64,000 nt of DNA from positions 62,001-126,000 of the forward strand of contig NZ_JAFLNL010000009.1 in the NCBI RefSeq assembly GCF_017313785.1. Reading direction: 5' to 3'. The position numbers and the translations under genes are program-made. Of the stretch, positions 27,554 through 36,683 are shown piece by piece (within the stretch, counting starts at the first letter, position 1; every line of letters starts with the position of its first letter). Source of the DNA: Flagellimonas aurea (GTDB lineage Bacteria > Bacteroidota > Bacteroidia > Flavobacteriales > Flavobacteriaceae). The notes below the pieces were generated by a model that saw only the letters and a list, made by a program, of their open reading frames with translations, made no database searches and was not told the origin of the DNA.

Positions 27554-28807
27554 ATGAAGACCAAGGTCCTTTTGTTTTTATGCATCAATTTTTTATTGTT
27601 CACCTCTTGCTCCGATGATGATTCCAACGGTAAATATGAGGAGTATTTGGTGGCCCGTCCTTTGACGATGAATCGTGCAGAGTTTGCCAATAGTGTGGAT
27701 GTTATAGCCGCTCGACCCATGAACGAATCTGGCAAGGTCTATACCTATGGGGATTATATTTTCATCAACGATAAATATGAAGGAATACATGTTATAGATA
27801 ACAGTAATCCGAACCAACCCGTAAAGGTGGCTTTCATTCAAATCCCGGGAAATGTGGATATTTCGGTAAAGGACAATTTTCTTTATGCCGATAGTCTAAT
27901 GGATTTGGTGATTTTGGATATTTCTGATCTTGATAACATCACAATCGTAAATCGGTTAGAAAATGTATTGCAGGATTATGTGGCAGCCCCTTTTGAAGCA
28001 GACTTGGTCGATTATGGTGATTATGATTATTACTCTGATGAAATTATTGTGGGGTGGGAAATGGTTTCCGAACGTATGTCGAAGAAGCAATACCAATCTC
28101 GTTTCGGGGATTTTGGGATTGCTTTTGCCGAAGTGGCAAACGATGCCAGTGGAGGAACTGGTCAAGGTGGGTCGTTGGCAAGGTTTAAAATTGTAGAGGA
28201 ATATCTGTACGCTGTCGATAGTCACAACATCAATATCTTCAATATTTCAGACTTGGACAATCCGCAGGTCATGGATGATGTACATGCAGGCTTTGATATA
28301 GAAACCATATTTAATAGGGATAACTATCTGTTTTTGGGAAGTATGAGGGGAATGTATATTTATGATATTTCATCTCCTGCAACACCGACCTTTGTATCGG
28401 AGTTTCAACATGGCACGGCCTGTGACCCTGTTGTTGTAGATGGGGATTATGCCTACGTTACCTTGAGGGGGGGCAATATGTGTGGCGCTACCGAGAGCGG
28501 ATTATATATTGTGGATATTTCCAATATAGAAAATCCTGAACTGGCCATAACCTATCCTATGGATGGGCCGTATGGTCTAGGGATTAGGGATGAAAAAATA
28601 TTTATCTGCGACGGGGCTTCAGGTCTTAAGGTATATGATAAGACGGACATTAACAATTTAATCGAATTGAACCATTTTGAAGACATTGTCACCTATGATG
28701 TGATTCCCATGGAAAACCATCTGATTATGGTGGGCGATGAGATACTATATCAATATGAATATCTTGACGGCGGTATTAAGCTAATAAGTCAGATAGGTCT
28801 TAACTAG
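27554..28807 (+). CDS. LVIVD-repeat surface lipoprotein
   Basis: A 417-residue predicted lipoprotein with signal peptide and lipobox Cys at about residue 19 (LLFTSCSDDDSNG). The remainder is built from repeated beta-propeller blades of the LVIVD type, each carrying a variant of YIVDISNIENPEL (others: IHVIDNSNPNQPVKV, LVILDISDLDNITIV, INIFNISDLDNPQVM, MYIYDISSPATPTFV). Such propellers bind partners at the cell surface; no enzymatic residues are evident. The Asp/Ser stretch after the Cys suits surface export of lipoproteins in Bacteroidota. A terminator follows at 28827-28854. Role unknown. Confidence 0.82.
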   Translation: MKTKVLLFLCINFLLFTSCSDDDSNGKYEEYLVARPLTMNRAEFANSVDVIAARPMNESGKVYTYGDYIFINDKYEGIHVIDNSNPNQPVKVAFIQIPGNVDISVKDNFLYADSLMDLVILDISDLDNITIVNRLENVLQDYVAAPFEADLVDYGDYDYYSDEIIVGWEMVSERMSKKQYQSRFGDFGIAFAEVANDASGGTGQGGSLARFKIVEEYLYAVDSHNINIFNISDLDNPQVMDDVHAGFDIETIFNRDNYLFLGSMRGMYIYDISSPATPTFVSEFQHGTACDPVVVDGDYAYVTLRGGNMCGATESGLYIVDISNIENPELAITYPMDGPYGLGIRDEKIFICDGASGLKVYDKTDINNLIELNHFEDIVTYDVIPMENHLIMVGDEILYQYEYLDGGIKLISQIGLN

Positions 28808-28826
28808 ATGAAAAATCAACTTTTCT

Positions 28827-28854
28827 TATCCCACTTTTAGTGGGATATTTTTTT
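28827..28854 (+). terminator. Rho-independent terminator after the LVIVD gene
   Basis: TATCCCAC at 28827-28834 pairs with 28840-28847 around TTTTA, followed by TTTTTTTATT. It is 20 bases after the stop at 28807 and separates this gene from topA. Confidence 0.8.
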
Positions 28855-28893
28855 ATTGGTAATCGTCAAAACCACAAAATCGAAAAATTGATA

Positions 28894-28901
28894 TACTTTT
28901 G
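28894..28901 (+). promoter_or_regulatory. topA promoter -7 box TACTTTTG
   Basis: TACTTTTG is an exact TAnnTTTG and lies 19 bases before the topA ATG, predicting a leader of about 14 bases. No strong -33 TTTG is visible at 19-23 bases upstream. Confidence 0.5.
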
Positions 28902-28920
28902 TTAGGACAAAACCAAGTGC

Positions 28921-31401
28921 ATGCCAAAGAATTTAGTTATTGTAGAGTCCCCCGCAAAGGCAAAGACCATTGAAAGATTTCTAGGAAAAGAATTCCAAGT
29001 CGAGTCCAGTTTTGGGCATATTGCCGACCTCCCCTCGAAAGAGCTTGGAGTAGATGTGGAGAACGATTTTAAGCCGAAATATACTGTTGACAAGGAGAAA
29101 AAAGCCTTGGTGAAAAAGCTCAAGGATTTAGCTAAAAAAGCAGAAACCATATGGCTTGCGAGTGATGAGGATCGTGAAGGAGAGGCGATATCATGGCACT
29201 TGGCAGAGGAATTGGGACTGGACAAGAACAAGACTAAAAGAATCGTATTCAACTCCATTACCAAATCGGCCATCCAAAAGGCGATAGAAAACCCAAGAGA
29301 CATTAACTATAACTTGGTTAACGCACAGCAGGCCCGTAGGGTTTTGGACCGATTGGTGGGTTACGAACTGTCACCCGTTCTTTGGAAAAAAATAAAACCG
29401 GGACTTTCAGCAGGGCGTGTGCAATCTGTGGCGGTACGTTTGATCGTTGAGCGCGAAAGGGAAATCGAAGGGTTTACGCCTGAGGCATCTTTTCGTATCA
29501 AAGCTGAGTTCAAGACCAACGAAGGAAATACATTTGCCGCAAAGCTGAACACTACGTTCCCGACTAAGCAAGCAGCAGAATCATTTTTAAAGGAAAATAT
29601 TGGAGCGGATTTTTCGGTTTCGGATTTGGCCCGGAAACCGGCAAAGAAATCTCCGGCAGCACCGTTTACCACATCTACCTTGCAGCAGGAAGCTTCAAGG
29701 AAACTTTATTTTTCGGTAAGCCGTACCATGCAGGTGGCACAGCGCTTGTACGAGGCAGGTCTTATCACCTATATGAGAACGGATAGCGTCAACCTTTCCA
29801 ACGAAGCATTGGCTGCGGCAAAAGATGCTATTCTGGATAACTACGGCGAAAAATATAGTCAAACCAGAAACTTTACAGGGAAATCCAAAGGAGCGCAAGA
29901 GGCGCACGAGGCCATTCGGCCTACCGATATGAAGTTGCAATCGCCCCAATTGGAGCGAGACCAGGCCAAATTATACGAACTTATTTGGAAACGTACCCTG
30001 GCATCCCAAATGAGCGATGCACAGTTGGAACGTACCAATGTTAAGATAAAAGCCAGCACCCATGGCGAAGAATTTTCAGCAAACGGTGAAGTGGTAAAAT
30101 TTGATGGTTTCTTAAAGGTTTATCTCGAAGGAACTGATGATGAGGATAGTGAAGAGCAAGAAGGAATGTTGCCAGCCATGAAGGTGGGAGAGCCACTTCA
30201 AAATGTATTTATTTCGGCAACCGAAAGATTTTCCAGACCACCCTATCGTTATTCGGAAGCTTCTTTAGTGAAGAAATTGGAAGAGTTGGGCATCGGAAGA
30301 CCATCAACTTACGCCCCCACCATATCTACCATACAGAACAGAGGCTATGTAGAAAAGGGTACTGTTGAAGGTTCCGAGCGAAAATATATGCAATTGGTAC
30401 TGGAGGACGGGAAAGTGTCCGATAGCCAACTGAGCGAAATGGTCGGCTCCGAAAAAGGAAAGATCGTGCCTACCGATATAGGGATGATCGTAAACGACTT
30501 TTTGGTGACACATTTCACTCAAATTTTGGATTATAACTTCACAGCGCAAGTAGAAGAAGATTTTGATGAGATAGCATCCGGTGATGAGGATTGGCAGGAA
30601 ATGATGAAAAATTTCTATAAAGATTTTCATCCCAATGTGCTGGAGGTAGAGGAAAATGCCGAGCGCGCCAGTGGAGAACGTGTTTTGGGAACCGACCCAA
30701 AATCAGGCAGACAAGTTTCAGTAAGGTTGGGCCGTTTTGGACCGATGGTTCAGATCGGGACCGTAGATGATGAAGAAAAACCAGAGTTTGCCAGCTTGCT
30801 GCCAGATCAGTCCATAGGTACCATTACTTTTGAAGAAGCAATGACTCTTTTTGAGCTTCCACGAAAATTAGGTGTTTACGAAGGCGAAGAGGTAGAGGCC
30901 AATGTAGGTAGATACGGTCCTTATGTACGATTTGGGAAAAAATTCATTTCGCTGGCTCAAGGAGAAAGCGCTTTTGATGTGGATATGGAACGTGCCATTG
31001 AACTTATCAAGGAAAAGCAAAAAGCGGATGCGCCCATCGGCACTTATGAAGGAAAGGATGTTACCAAAGGTAAAGGTAGGTTTGGACCATTTATCAAGTG
31101 GGACGGCATGTTTATCAATGTGAACAAGAAATACGATTTTGATGATCTATCCGACGGAGATATCGCTGAATTGATCGAGGCCAAGAAGAAAAAGGAGGCC
31201 GAAAAAATCGTTCAAGAATGGTCAGAAGAAAAGATACGAATAGAAAAAGCCCGTTGGGGGAGACACAATATTATAAAAGGTAGGGTAAAAGTGGAGCTTT
31301 CCAAGGATGTGGATGCTACAAAAATCACCTTGGAAGAAGCGCAGGCCCTACTGGAAAAGAAATCACCAAAGAAAAAAGCCAAGACAAAAGCTAAGAAATA
31401 G
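28921..31401 (+). CDS. topA: DNA topoisomerase I (type IA)
   Basis: An 826-residue enzyme that relaxes negative supercoils behind transcription. The Toprim domain opens with LVIVESPAKAKTIERFLG and has the acidic triad area SDEDREGEAISWH. The nucleophile is Tyr284 in GLITYMRTDSVNLS, and EAHEAIRPTD and LEELGIGRPSTYAPTISTI are standard. The C-terminal third consists of repeats of the topoisomerase C-terminal type (RLGRFGPMVQIG, NVGRYGPYVRFG, GKGRFGPFIKWDGMFINV) and ends Lys-rich; there are no four-Cys zinc ribbons, unlike E. coli TopA, as in other Bacteroidota. A tiny membrane-protein gene starts one base after its stop. Confidence 0.97.
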   Translation: MPKNLVIVESPAKAKTIERFLGKEFQVESSFGHIADLPSKELGVDVENDFKPKYTVDKEKKALVKKLKDLAKKAETIWLASDEDREGEAISWHLAEELGLDKNKTKRIVFNSITKSAIQKAIENPRDINYNLVNAQQARRVLDRLVGYELSPVLWKKIKPGLSAGRVQSVAVRLIVEREREIEGFTPEASFRIKAEFKTNEGNTFAAKLNTTFPTKQAAESFLKENIGADFSVSDLARKPAKKSPAAPFTTSTLQQEASRKLYFSVSRTMQVAQRLYEAGLITYMRTDSVNLSNEALAAAKDAILDNYGEKYSQTRNFTGKSKGAQEAHEAIRPTDMKLQSPQLERDQAKLYELIWKRTLASQMSDAQLERTNVKIKASTHGEEFSANGEVVKFDGFLKVYLEGTDDEDSEEQEGMLPAMKVGEPLQNVFISATERFSRPPYRYSEASLVKKLEELGIGRPSTYAPTISTIQNRGYVEKGTVEGSERKYMQLVLEDGKVSDSQLSEMVGSEKGKIVPTDIGMIVNDFLVTHFTQILDYNFTAQVEEDFDEIASGDEDWQEMMKNFYKDFHPNVLEVEENAERASGERVLGTDPKSGRQVSVRLGRFGPMVQIGTVDDEEKPEFASLLPDQSIGTITFEEAMTLFELPRKLGVYEGEEVEANVGRYGPYVRFGKKFISLAQGESAFDVDMERAIELIKEKQKADAPIGTYEGKDVTKGKGRFGPFIKWDGMFINVNKKYDFDDLSDGDIAELIEAKKKKEAEKIVQEWSEEKIRIEKARWGRHNIIKGRVKVELSKDVDATKITLEEAQALLEKKSPKKKAKTKAKK

Positions 31402-31402
31402 A

Positions 31403-31567
31403 ATGAATAAAGTAAGAATCATTGGCCTATTAATTCTGCTAGTCGGAATTGGCATTCGTTTTATCCTTAAACATGATACTATCGATTTTGTTTCTGGACT
31501 TCTAATAGGACTTGGAATTGGACTGACCATAGTTGGGAGAATTTGGGGAATAACTACGAAGAAATAG
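31403..31567 (+). CDS. 54-residue two-helix membrane protein
   Basis: The ATG at 31403 is one base past the topA stop, which implies coupled translation. The product has two hydrophobic helices (about 5-21 and 29-46) separated by a short charged loop (KHDTIDF) and a basic tail (GRIWGITTKK). The second helix is Gly-rich (GLLIGLGIGLTIVG), a pattern that favours helix packing. I do not recognise a family. It lies between topA and the arginase-fold gene, 54 bases upstream of the latter, in the run leading to gldK. The size, codon use and tight spacing support a real gene. Confidence 0.65.
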   Translation: MNKVRIIGLLILLVGIGIRFILKHDTIDFVSGLLIGLGIGLTIVGRIWGITTKK

Positions 31568-31621
31568 CATTCCTAATTATAGTATTGAATTCAAAACAAT
31601 ATCATAAAGTTCAAATAAAAA

Positions 31622-32779
31622 ATGGCATTTGATTTTCTGGTTCCGGTCAAGGACAAGGTATTGGCACATTCCGAATTGTTGCCAGAACAAGCATTGGGCA
31701 AGAACGTTCACATGCATACCGAAAAGGATGGGCTACCTGTGTTCGCTCAAGCTGATGTCGCCATTTTTGGCGTCTTGGAATCCAGAAACGCTTTTGAGAA
31801 AAAACCCGAAAAATTGGATCTTGATGAGGTCCGTATCCAGCTTTACCGTCTCATGATGGGTAACTGGAACTCCACTATTATCGATATTGGCGACGTGGAG
31901 GAAGGCAATACCGTAGAGGACACCTATTTTGTGGTAAAGGAAATTGTTGCCGGTCTCCTCGAAGAAAATATAATACCAATTGTGTTGGGACTTACCCAGG
32001 ACATTACCTTTCCCACGTATCGTGCTTTTGATAAAATAAAGAATATGGTGAATCTGGTCTCCATCGATAGTCGTTTTGACTTTGGTGAGGACGATGAATT
32101 GATCTCGTCACATTCCTACATGAGCAAAATCATTACCGATAAACCCAACAACCTTTTCAATTTTTCCAATATAGGTTACCAGAGCTACTTCAATGCCCAG
32201 GAGGAAAAGGATTTAATGGAGCGTCTGTTCTTTGATGCTTACAGGTTAGGTGAGATTGCGGCCAACATAGAATTGGCGGAACCGGTATTGCGCAGTAGCG
32301 ATATTGTTAGCTTGGACCTTAGAGCTATTAGGGCGGCCGAAATGGGCGGTTCAAGAAATTTTTCTCCCAACGGATTTACGGGGAGGGAGATATGTGCCAT
32401 TGCCCGTTATGCGGGGATAAGTGACAAAGTAACCCTGTTCGGTATCTACGAGGGGGAGAATTCCTATCAAGCCTTTCAAATGATCGCCCAGATCATTTGG
32501 TACTTCATAGAAGGGCTAAGCTTCAGAATAAAAGAATACCCAAGCTCCAAGAGCGAAGACTTCACAAAGTTTACCGTGCCAACGGACACCGAGGAATTGG
32601 TCTTCTTCAAAAGCCATGTTACAGAAAGATGGTGGGTAGAAGTACCAACAATTTTAGCAGAACATACTAAAACAAATTCGGTGGCGTTATTACCATGCAC
32701 CGAAGAGGACTATCTGGATGCTTGCAACCAGAACATTCCGGAAAGGTGGTTCAAAGCCTACAGAAAGGGGCTGAACTAA
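31622..32779 (+). CDS. Arginase-fold protein (annotated formimidoylglutamase family), probably non-catalytic
   Basis: A 385-residue protein with the ureohydrolase layout. Automatic annotation would say formimidoylglutamase (HutG). The six Mn ligands of arginases (motifs GGDHS, DAHxD, SxDxDxxDP) align here with TQD-I128-T, D149-S-R151-F-D153 and S-L-D232-L-R234-A-I-R237. So the first His is Ile, the second His is Arg, and the second Asp of the last motif is Arg: three of six ligands are lost and a binuclear Mn site cannot form. No other hut gene is nearby. The gene sits between topA and gldK, 121 bases before gldK. A structural or regulatory role tied to type IX secretion is inference. The alignment was made by eye. 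Confidence 0.75.
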   Translation: MAFDFLVPVKDKVLAHSELLPEQALGKNVHMHTEKDGLPVFAQADVAIFGVLESRNAFEKKPEKLDLDEVRIQLYRLMMGNWNSTIIDIGDVEEGNTVEDTYFVVKEIVAGLLEENIIPIVLGLTQDITFPTYRAFDKIKNMVNLVSIDSRFDFGEDDELISSHSYMSKIITDKPNNLFNFSNIGYQSYFNAQEEKDLMERLFFDAYRLGEIAANIELAEPVLRSSDIVSLDLRAIRAAEMGGSRNFSPNGFTGREICAIARYAGISDKVTLFGIYEGENSYQAFQMIAQIIWYFIEGLSFRIKEYPSSKSEDFTKFTVPTDTEELVFFKSHVTERWWVEVPTILAEHTKTNSVALLPCTEEDYLDACNQNIPERWFKAYRKGLN

Positions 32780-32900
32780 TTAAATTAAATTTTGACCATT
32801 AATTGTTTTTACACAATAATTCATTCAAAAATCAGTTTTGAGAATAATAAACCTGTGTAGTGCAGTTATAAATCTTGAATCGAATAATTTAACCTAAAGT

Positions 32901-34280
32901 ATGAGAAAGCTATTCTTTTCATCTATAGCACTTGTTTTTTTGCTTACCAGTTGTGGCTCTAAATCAAGATCAAAAGGTGAACTAGTTGGGGTCAGTGGAA
33001 AAAAATGGCATCCAGAAAAACCCTATGGAATGGAACTGATTCCCCGCGGCGCCTTTGTTATGGGTAAAGCCGAGGAGGATCAGGCAAAAGTATTGAACGC
33101 TCCCACAAGAACGGTTACCGTACGTTCCTTTTATATGGACGACACGGAAATCACCAATAGTGAGTACCGACAGTTTGTGGAGTGGGTCAAGGATTCCATA
33201 GTAAGAACAAAATTGGCCATTTTGGCCGACGAGCTGGGGATAAGCCCAGAGGATGAAGGTATCGGGGAGTATGCTTTTAAAGATACAGATACTACCGAAC
33301 TATCCGTTTATGACAAATATATGCTCGACAACTACGCAGGTCTGGGAGCGACCGGGTACGAAGGAAGGGCATTGAACAAAGATGTGGACTTGGTATGGGA
33401 TACATCCGAATATCCAGATGAGTACTACGCAGAGGTTATGGATTCCATTTACCTACCCGAAGAAGAAAGCTATAACGGTTTGAGAAGTGTGGACGTTACC
33501 AAGTTAAAATATAAGTACAGCTGGATGGATATCGAAGCAGCCGCTAGGGCCAGGACCGGTAACAGAAAGGATTTCATCAAGCACGAAGAATTGGAGATTT
33601 ATCCTGATACCACTGTATGGATCCGGGATTTTGAATACAGCTACAATGAGCCAATGCACAACGATTACTTTTGGCACGACGCCTACAGTGATTATCCTGT
33701 GGTTGGTGTTAACTGGATGCAGGCCAAAGCTTTCTGTAACTGGAGGACCAAGTTCAAGAACGATGACCAAAAAAGTCGCGGCAAGCAATTTGTGAACCAG
33801 TTCAGGTTGCCTACCGAAGCCGAGTGGGAATATGCCGCAAGAGGTGGAATCGAAGGAGGTACATATCCTTGGGGTGGTCCGTATGTGATCAGTGATACAG
33901 GATGTTTTATGGCCAACTTTAAACCACAGCGTGGTGATTATGCCGCTGATGCCGCCCTATACACCGTGGAAGCCAAATCTTTTGAACCAAACGAATATAA
34001 CCTGTACAATATGGCAGGTAACGTATCCGAATGGACCAACTCAAGTTTTGATCAAGGTGCATACGAATACCTGTCCACCATGAACCCGAACATCGGTTCG
34101 CAGGACAACCAACGTAAAGTGATCCGTGGAGGTTCTTGGAAAGATGTTGCCTACTTCCTGCAAGTAAGTACCAGGGATTACGAATACCAGGATTCCGCTA
34201 GAAGTTACATTGGATTCAGAACCGTTCAAGATTACATGGGAGAAGAAGATTCTACCAACGGTAGCAGAAGCGGACTATAA
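32901..34280 (+). CDS. gldK: Type IX secretion/gliding lipoprotein GldK
   Basis: A 459-residue lipoprotein (lipobox Cys at about 19, LLTSCGSKSRSKG) of the periplasmic side of the outer membrane, where with GldN (PorK/PorN) it forms the ring of the type IX secretion system. It has the formylglycine-generating-enzyme-like fold: PYGMELIPRGAFVMGKAEEDQ at the start, FRLPTEAEWEYAARGG in the middle and IRGGSWKDVAYFLQ near the end. The two catalytic cysteines of true FGE are missing from that last motif, as known for GldK, so it is structural. A long insertion between residues 100 and 240 is usual. gldL starts 85 bases after it. Confidence 0.96.
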   Translation: MRKLFFSSIALVFLLTSCGSKSRSKGELVGVSGKKWHPEKPYGMELIPRGAFVMGKAEEDQAKVLNAPTRTVTVRSFYMDDTEITNSEYRQFVEWVKDSIVRTKLAILADELGISPEDEGIGEYAFKDTDTTELSVYDKYMLDNYAGLGATGYEGRALNKDVDLVWDTSEYPDEYYAEVMDSIYLPEEESYNGLRSVDVTKLKYKYSWMDIEAAARARTGNRKDFIKHEELEIYPDTTVWIRDFEYSYNEPMHNDYFWHDAYSDYPVVGVNWMQAKAFCNWRTKFKNDDQKSRGKQFVNQFRLPTEAEWEYAARGGIEGGTYPWGGPYVISDTGCFMANFKPQRGDYAADAALYTVEAKSFEPNEYNLYNMAGNVSEWTNSSFDQGAYEYLSTMNPNIGSQDNQRKVIRGGSWKDVAYFLQVSTRDYEYQDSARSYIGFRTVQDYMGEEDSTNGSRSGL

Positions 34281-34365
34281 TAAAACAACGAGAGAACATT
34301 ATATAAACAAGTAAGAGTAGTAACCAAATACTTATTTTTTATATAACTTAATTAAAACTAGAATT

Positions 34366-35022
34366 ATGGCGCAGTCAAAATCAACAAAAAAGCTGTTTAA
34401 CATGGCCTACGGGCTTGGAGCATCAGTAGTAATTATTGGTGCATTGTTCAAGATCCTTCACTGGGAGTTCGGACCACTTACAGGTGGACTTCTTCTTGCT
34501 GTTGGTCTTATTACCGAAGCATTGATCTTTGCTATCTCTGCATTTGAACCGGTAGATGATGAGTACGATTGGTCTTTGGTTTATCCAGAATTGGCAGGTG
34601 GTCAGCAATCTGCTTCCAGAAAACAAGAGGCTAAAGATGCTCAAGAAGCTGAAGGTCTTCTTTCCAAGAAATTGGACAACCTACTTAAAGAAGCCAAAAT
34701 CGATTCTGATCTTTTTGCCAACTTGGGCGAAAGCATCAAGAGTTTTGAAGGTGCCGCTAAGAATATCACTCCTACAACAGATGCTATCCAGCACACTAAG
34801 AAGTATTCTGAGGAATTGTCTCACGCAGCAGCTCAAATGGAATCTTTGAACAGCTTGTACAAAGTACAATTGGAAAGTGCTAGCAGACAAGCTTCCATCA
34901 ACGAGGAAGTTGTACAGAACGCAGGTGCTTTAAAAGACCAAATGCAATCATTGGCCACTAACCTTTCTTCTTTGAACGGTGTTTACGGTGGTATGCTTAC
35001 AGCCATGGGCGGAAGAAACTAA
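34366..35022 (+). CDS. gldL: Type IX secretion motor protein GldL
   Basis: A 218-residue inner-membrane protein with two N-terminal helices (about 12-32 and 38-60). The second contains the Glu known to matter for proton flow (GLITEALIFAISAFEP region). A cytoplasmic helical tail follows (about 75-218, Gln/Ser/Ala-rich, coiled coil). GldL forms the pentameric stator around a GldM dimer and powers secretion and gliding from the proton gradient. The start ATG at 34366 is preceded by an A/T-rich leader. gldM follows after 63 bases. Confidence 0.96.
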   Translation: MAQSKSTKKLFNMAYGLGASVVIIGALFKILHWEFGPLTGGLLLAVGLITEALIFAISAFEPVDDEYDWSLVYPELAGGQQSASRKQEAKDAQEAEGLLSKKLDNLLKEAKIDSDLFANLGESIKSFEGAAKNITPTTDAIQHTKKYSEELSHAAAQMESLNSLYKVQLESASRQASINEEVVQNAGALKDQMQSLATNLSSLNGVYGGMLTAMGGRN

Positions 35023-35085
35023 TTAGAGTTTGATCAACAGAAAACAAACCAAATCAAATTAATTACTAAATCTAATTAGAAAAAC

Positions 35086-36657
35086 ATGGCAGGAGGAAAA
35101 CAAACACCACGTCAGAAGATGATCAACCTTATGTACTTGATCTTCATCGCGATGTTGGCCCTTAATATGAGCAAGGAAGTACTTGCAGCTTTCGGACTTA
35201 TGAACGAAAAGTTGGAAACTTCCAATACGAACATGGATTCCAATAACGCTAGTTTTTTTGCTAGCTTGGAAACCAAAGCTTCCGAAAATGCTGAAGAGTA
35301 TGGAGCGCTTTACGAAGATGCCCAGAAGGTAAAAGAACTATCCGATAGTTACTACAGCTATTTGGAAGGATTGAAAAAAGAAATGACCGCAGATTTGGAA
35401 GACCCCAAAGATTATGTGGTCATGGATAAATCTGACTACTTGGACCAAAAATTCTTTCAAGGGGACAACTTGGGCCCAGAAGGAAAAAAGTTCATGGAAT
35501 ATATCAACAATTACCGTGAAGGTGTGATCAATGCATTGCCAGAAGGTAAGTTCGAATCTTTGAAATCTGCAGTAAAAGCTCGCTTTGCTACAGGTGGTGA
35601 AGATGGTAAGGTTGAGAAGAGAGACGGTACCCGTCAAGATTGGATCAACTATCACTACGAAGGATTCCCATTGGTGGCTTCATTGACCAAGATGACCCAA
35701 TTGCAAGCTGACATCAAAACTACCGAACAAGAGGTGTTGAAAACCCTGTTGGAAGGTGAGTTGACCGAAGCTGTATCGTTGACAAACTTTGCAAGTTCTT
35801 TGTCTGCCCCAAAAACAGCGTACTACGCAGGTGAAAAGTATGATGGAAAAATCATTGTTAGTAAAACTGACAAGACCTCTACTCCTGTAAAAGCTGAGTT
35901 GACCTTGGACGGAAGACCAATGACTGAAGGTAAGGATTACGAATTGGAAGCTGGAGGTATCAAAATGTTGATCAGTGCCGGTACCCCAGGTGATCATACC
36001 ATCAAAGGAACAATGACGTTCATGCAGGATGGTGAAGAAGTTCCAGTAGAAGTGAACAACACTTTTGCTACGATTTCCATGCCCAACGCAGCCGTTATAT
36101 CTGCTGATAAGATGAACGTGGTGTACCGTGGTGTTGCCAACCCAATGACAATTTCCATTCCTGGTATTCCAGATAACAAGGTGTCCGCAAATGCTCCAGG
36201 ATTGAGCAGAAGAAGCGGAAGCCAGTACATCATGAACCCAGGTACAGGTAGGTCTGTAACCATTACCGCTTCCGGTACATTGCCAGATGGTAAAGGTATC
36301 AGCACCAAGTCCGAGTTCCGTATCAAGGATATTCCAAGACCAAGCGGTACAGTCCGTGGAGAGTCAGGTAGCGTTAAGATGCCAAGAAACAATCTGGAAA
36401 TTTCTACTGTAAGCGCTATGTTGGAAGATTTCGATTTTGACTTGAACCTTGCTGTAAGCCAGTTTAAGTTCAAAGTTCCTGGTCAACCTACTGTAGTCGT
36501 AAACGGAAACAAATTGGATGCTAGAGCTAAATCTGTACTTAAGAGAGCAGATAGGGGCGAGTCTGTCCAGATATTCGATATCCAAGCTTACATTACCAAC
36601 AACAAGAGCTACAAGTTGAAAAAAGTATCTCCTGTAGTGGTTGAGCTTACTAACTAA
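35086..36657 (+). CDS. gldM: Type IX secretion motor protein GldM
   Basis: A 523-residue protein with one inner-membrane helix near the N-terminus (about 14-32, MINLMYLIFIAMLALNMSKEV) and a long periplasmic part. An alpha-helical D1 domain (about 40-225) is followed by three beta domains running to the C-terminus (KMNVVYRGVANPMTISIPGI and PTVVVNGNKLDARAKSVLKR are typical). GldM spans the periplasm, is turned by the GldL stator and contacts the GldK/GldN ring. Length matches PorM/GldM. gldN begins 26 bases later. Confidence 0.97.
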   Translation: MAGGKQTPRQKMINLMYLIFIAMLALNMSKEVLAAFGLMNEKLETSNTNMDSNNASFFASLETKASENAEEYGALYEDAQKVKELSDSYYSYLEGLKKEMTADLEDPKDYVVMDKSDYLDQKFFQGDNLGPEGKKFMEYINNYREGVINALPEGKFESLKSAVKARFATGGEDGKVEKRDGTRQDWINYHYEGFPLVASLTKMTQLQADIKTTEQEVLKTLLEGELTEAVSLTNFASSLSAPKTAYYAGEKYDGKIIVSKTDKTSTPVKAELTLDGRPMTEGKDYELEAGGIKMLISAGTPGDHTIKGTMTFMQDGEEVPVEVNNTFATISMPNAAVISADKMNVVYRGVANPMTISIPGIPDNKVSANAPGLSRRSGSQYIMNPGTGRSVTITASGTLPDGKGISTKSEFRIKDIPRPSGTVRGESGSVKMPRNNLEISTVSAMLEDFDFDLNLAVSQFKFKVPGQPTVVVNGNKLDARAKSVLKRADRGESVQIFDIQAYITNNKSYKLKKVSPVVVELTN

Positions 36658-36683
36658 GAAGTATAAAAAGTATACAAGTGATC

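Noticed and set aside
31622..32779. Assignment of hutG (formimidoylglutamase) function
   Set aside because: Half of the Mn-ligand residues are replaced and no histidine-utilization genes are nearby.
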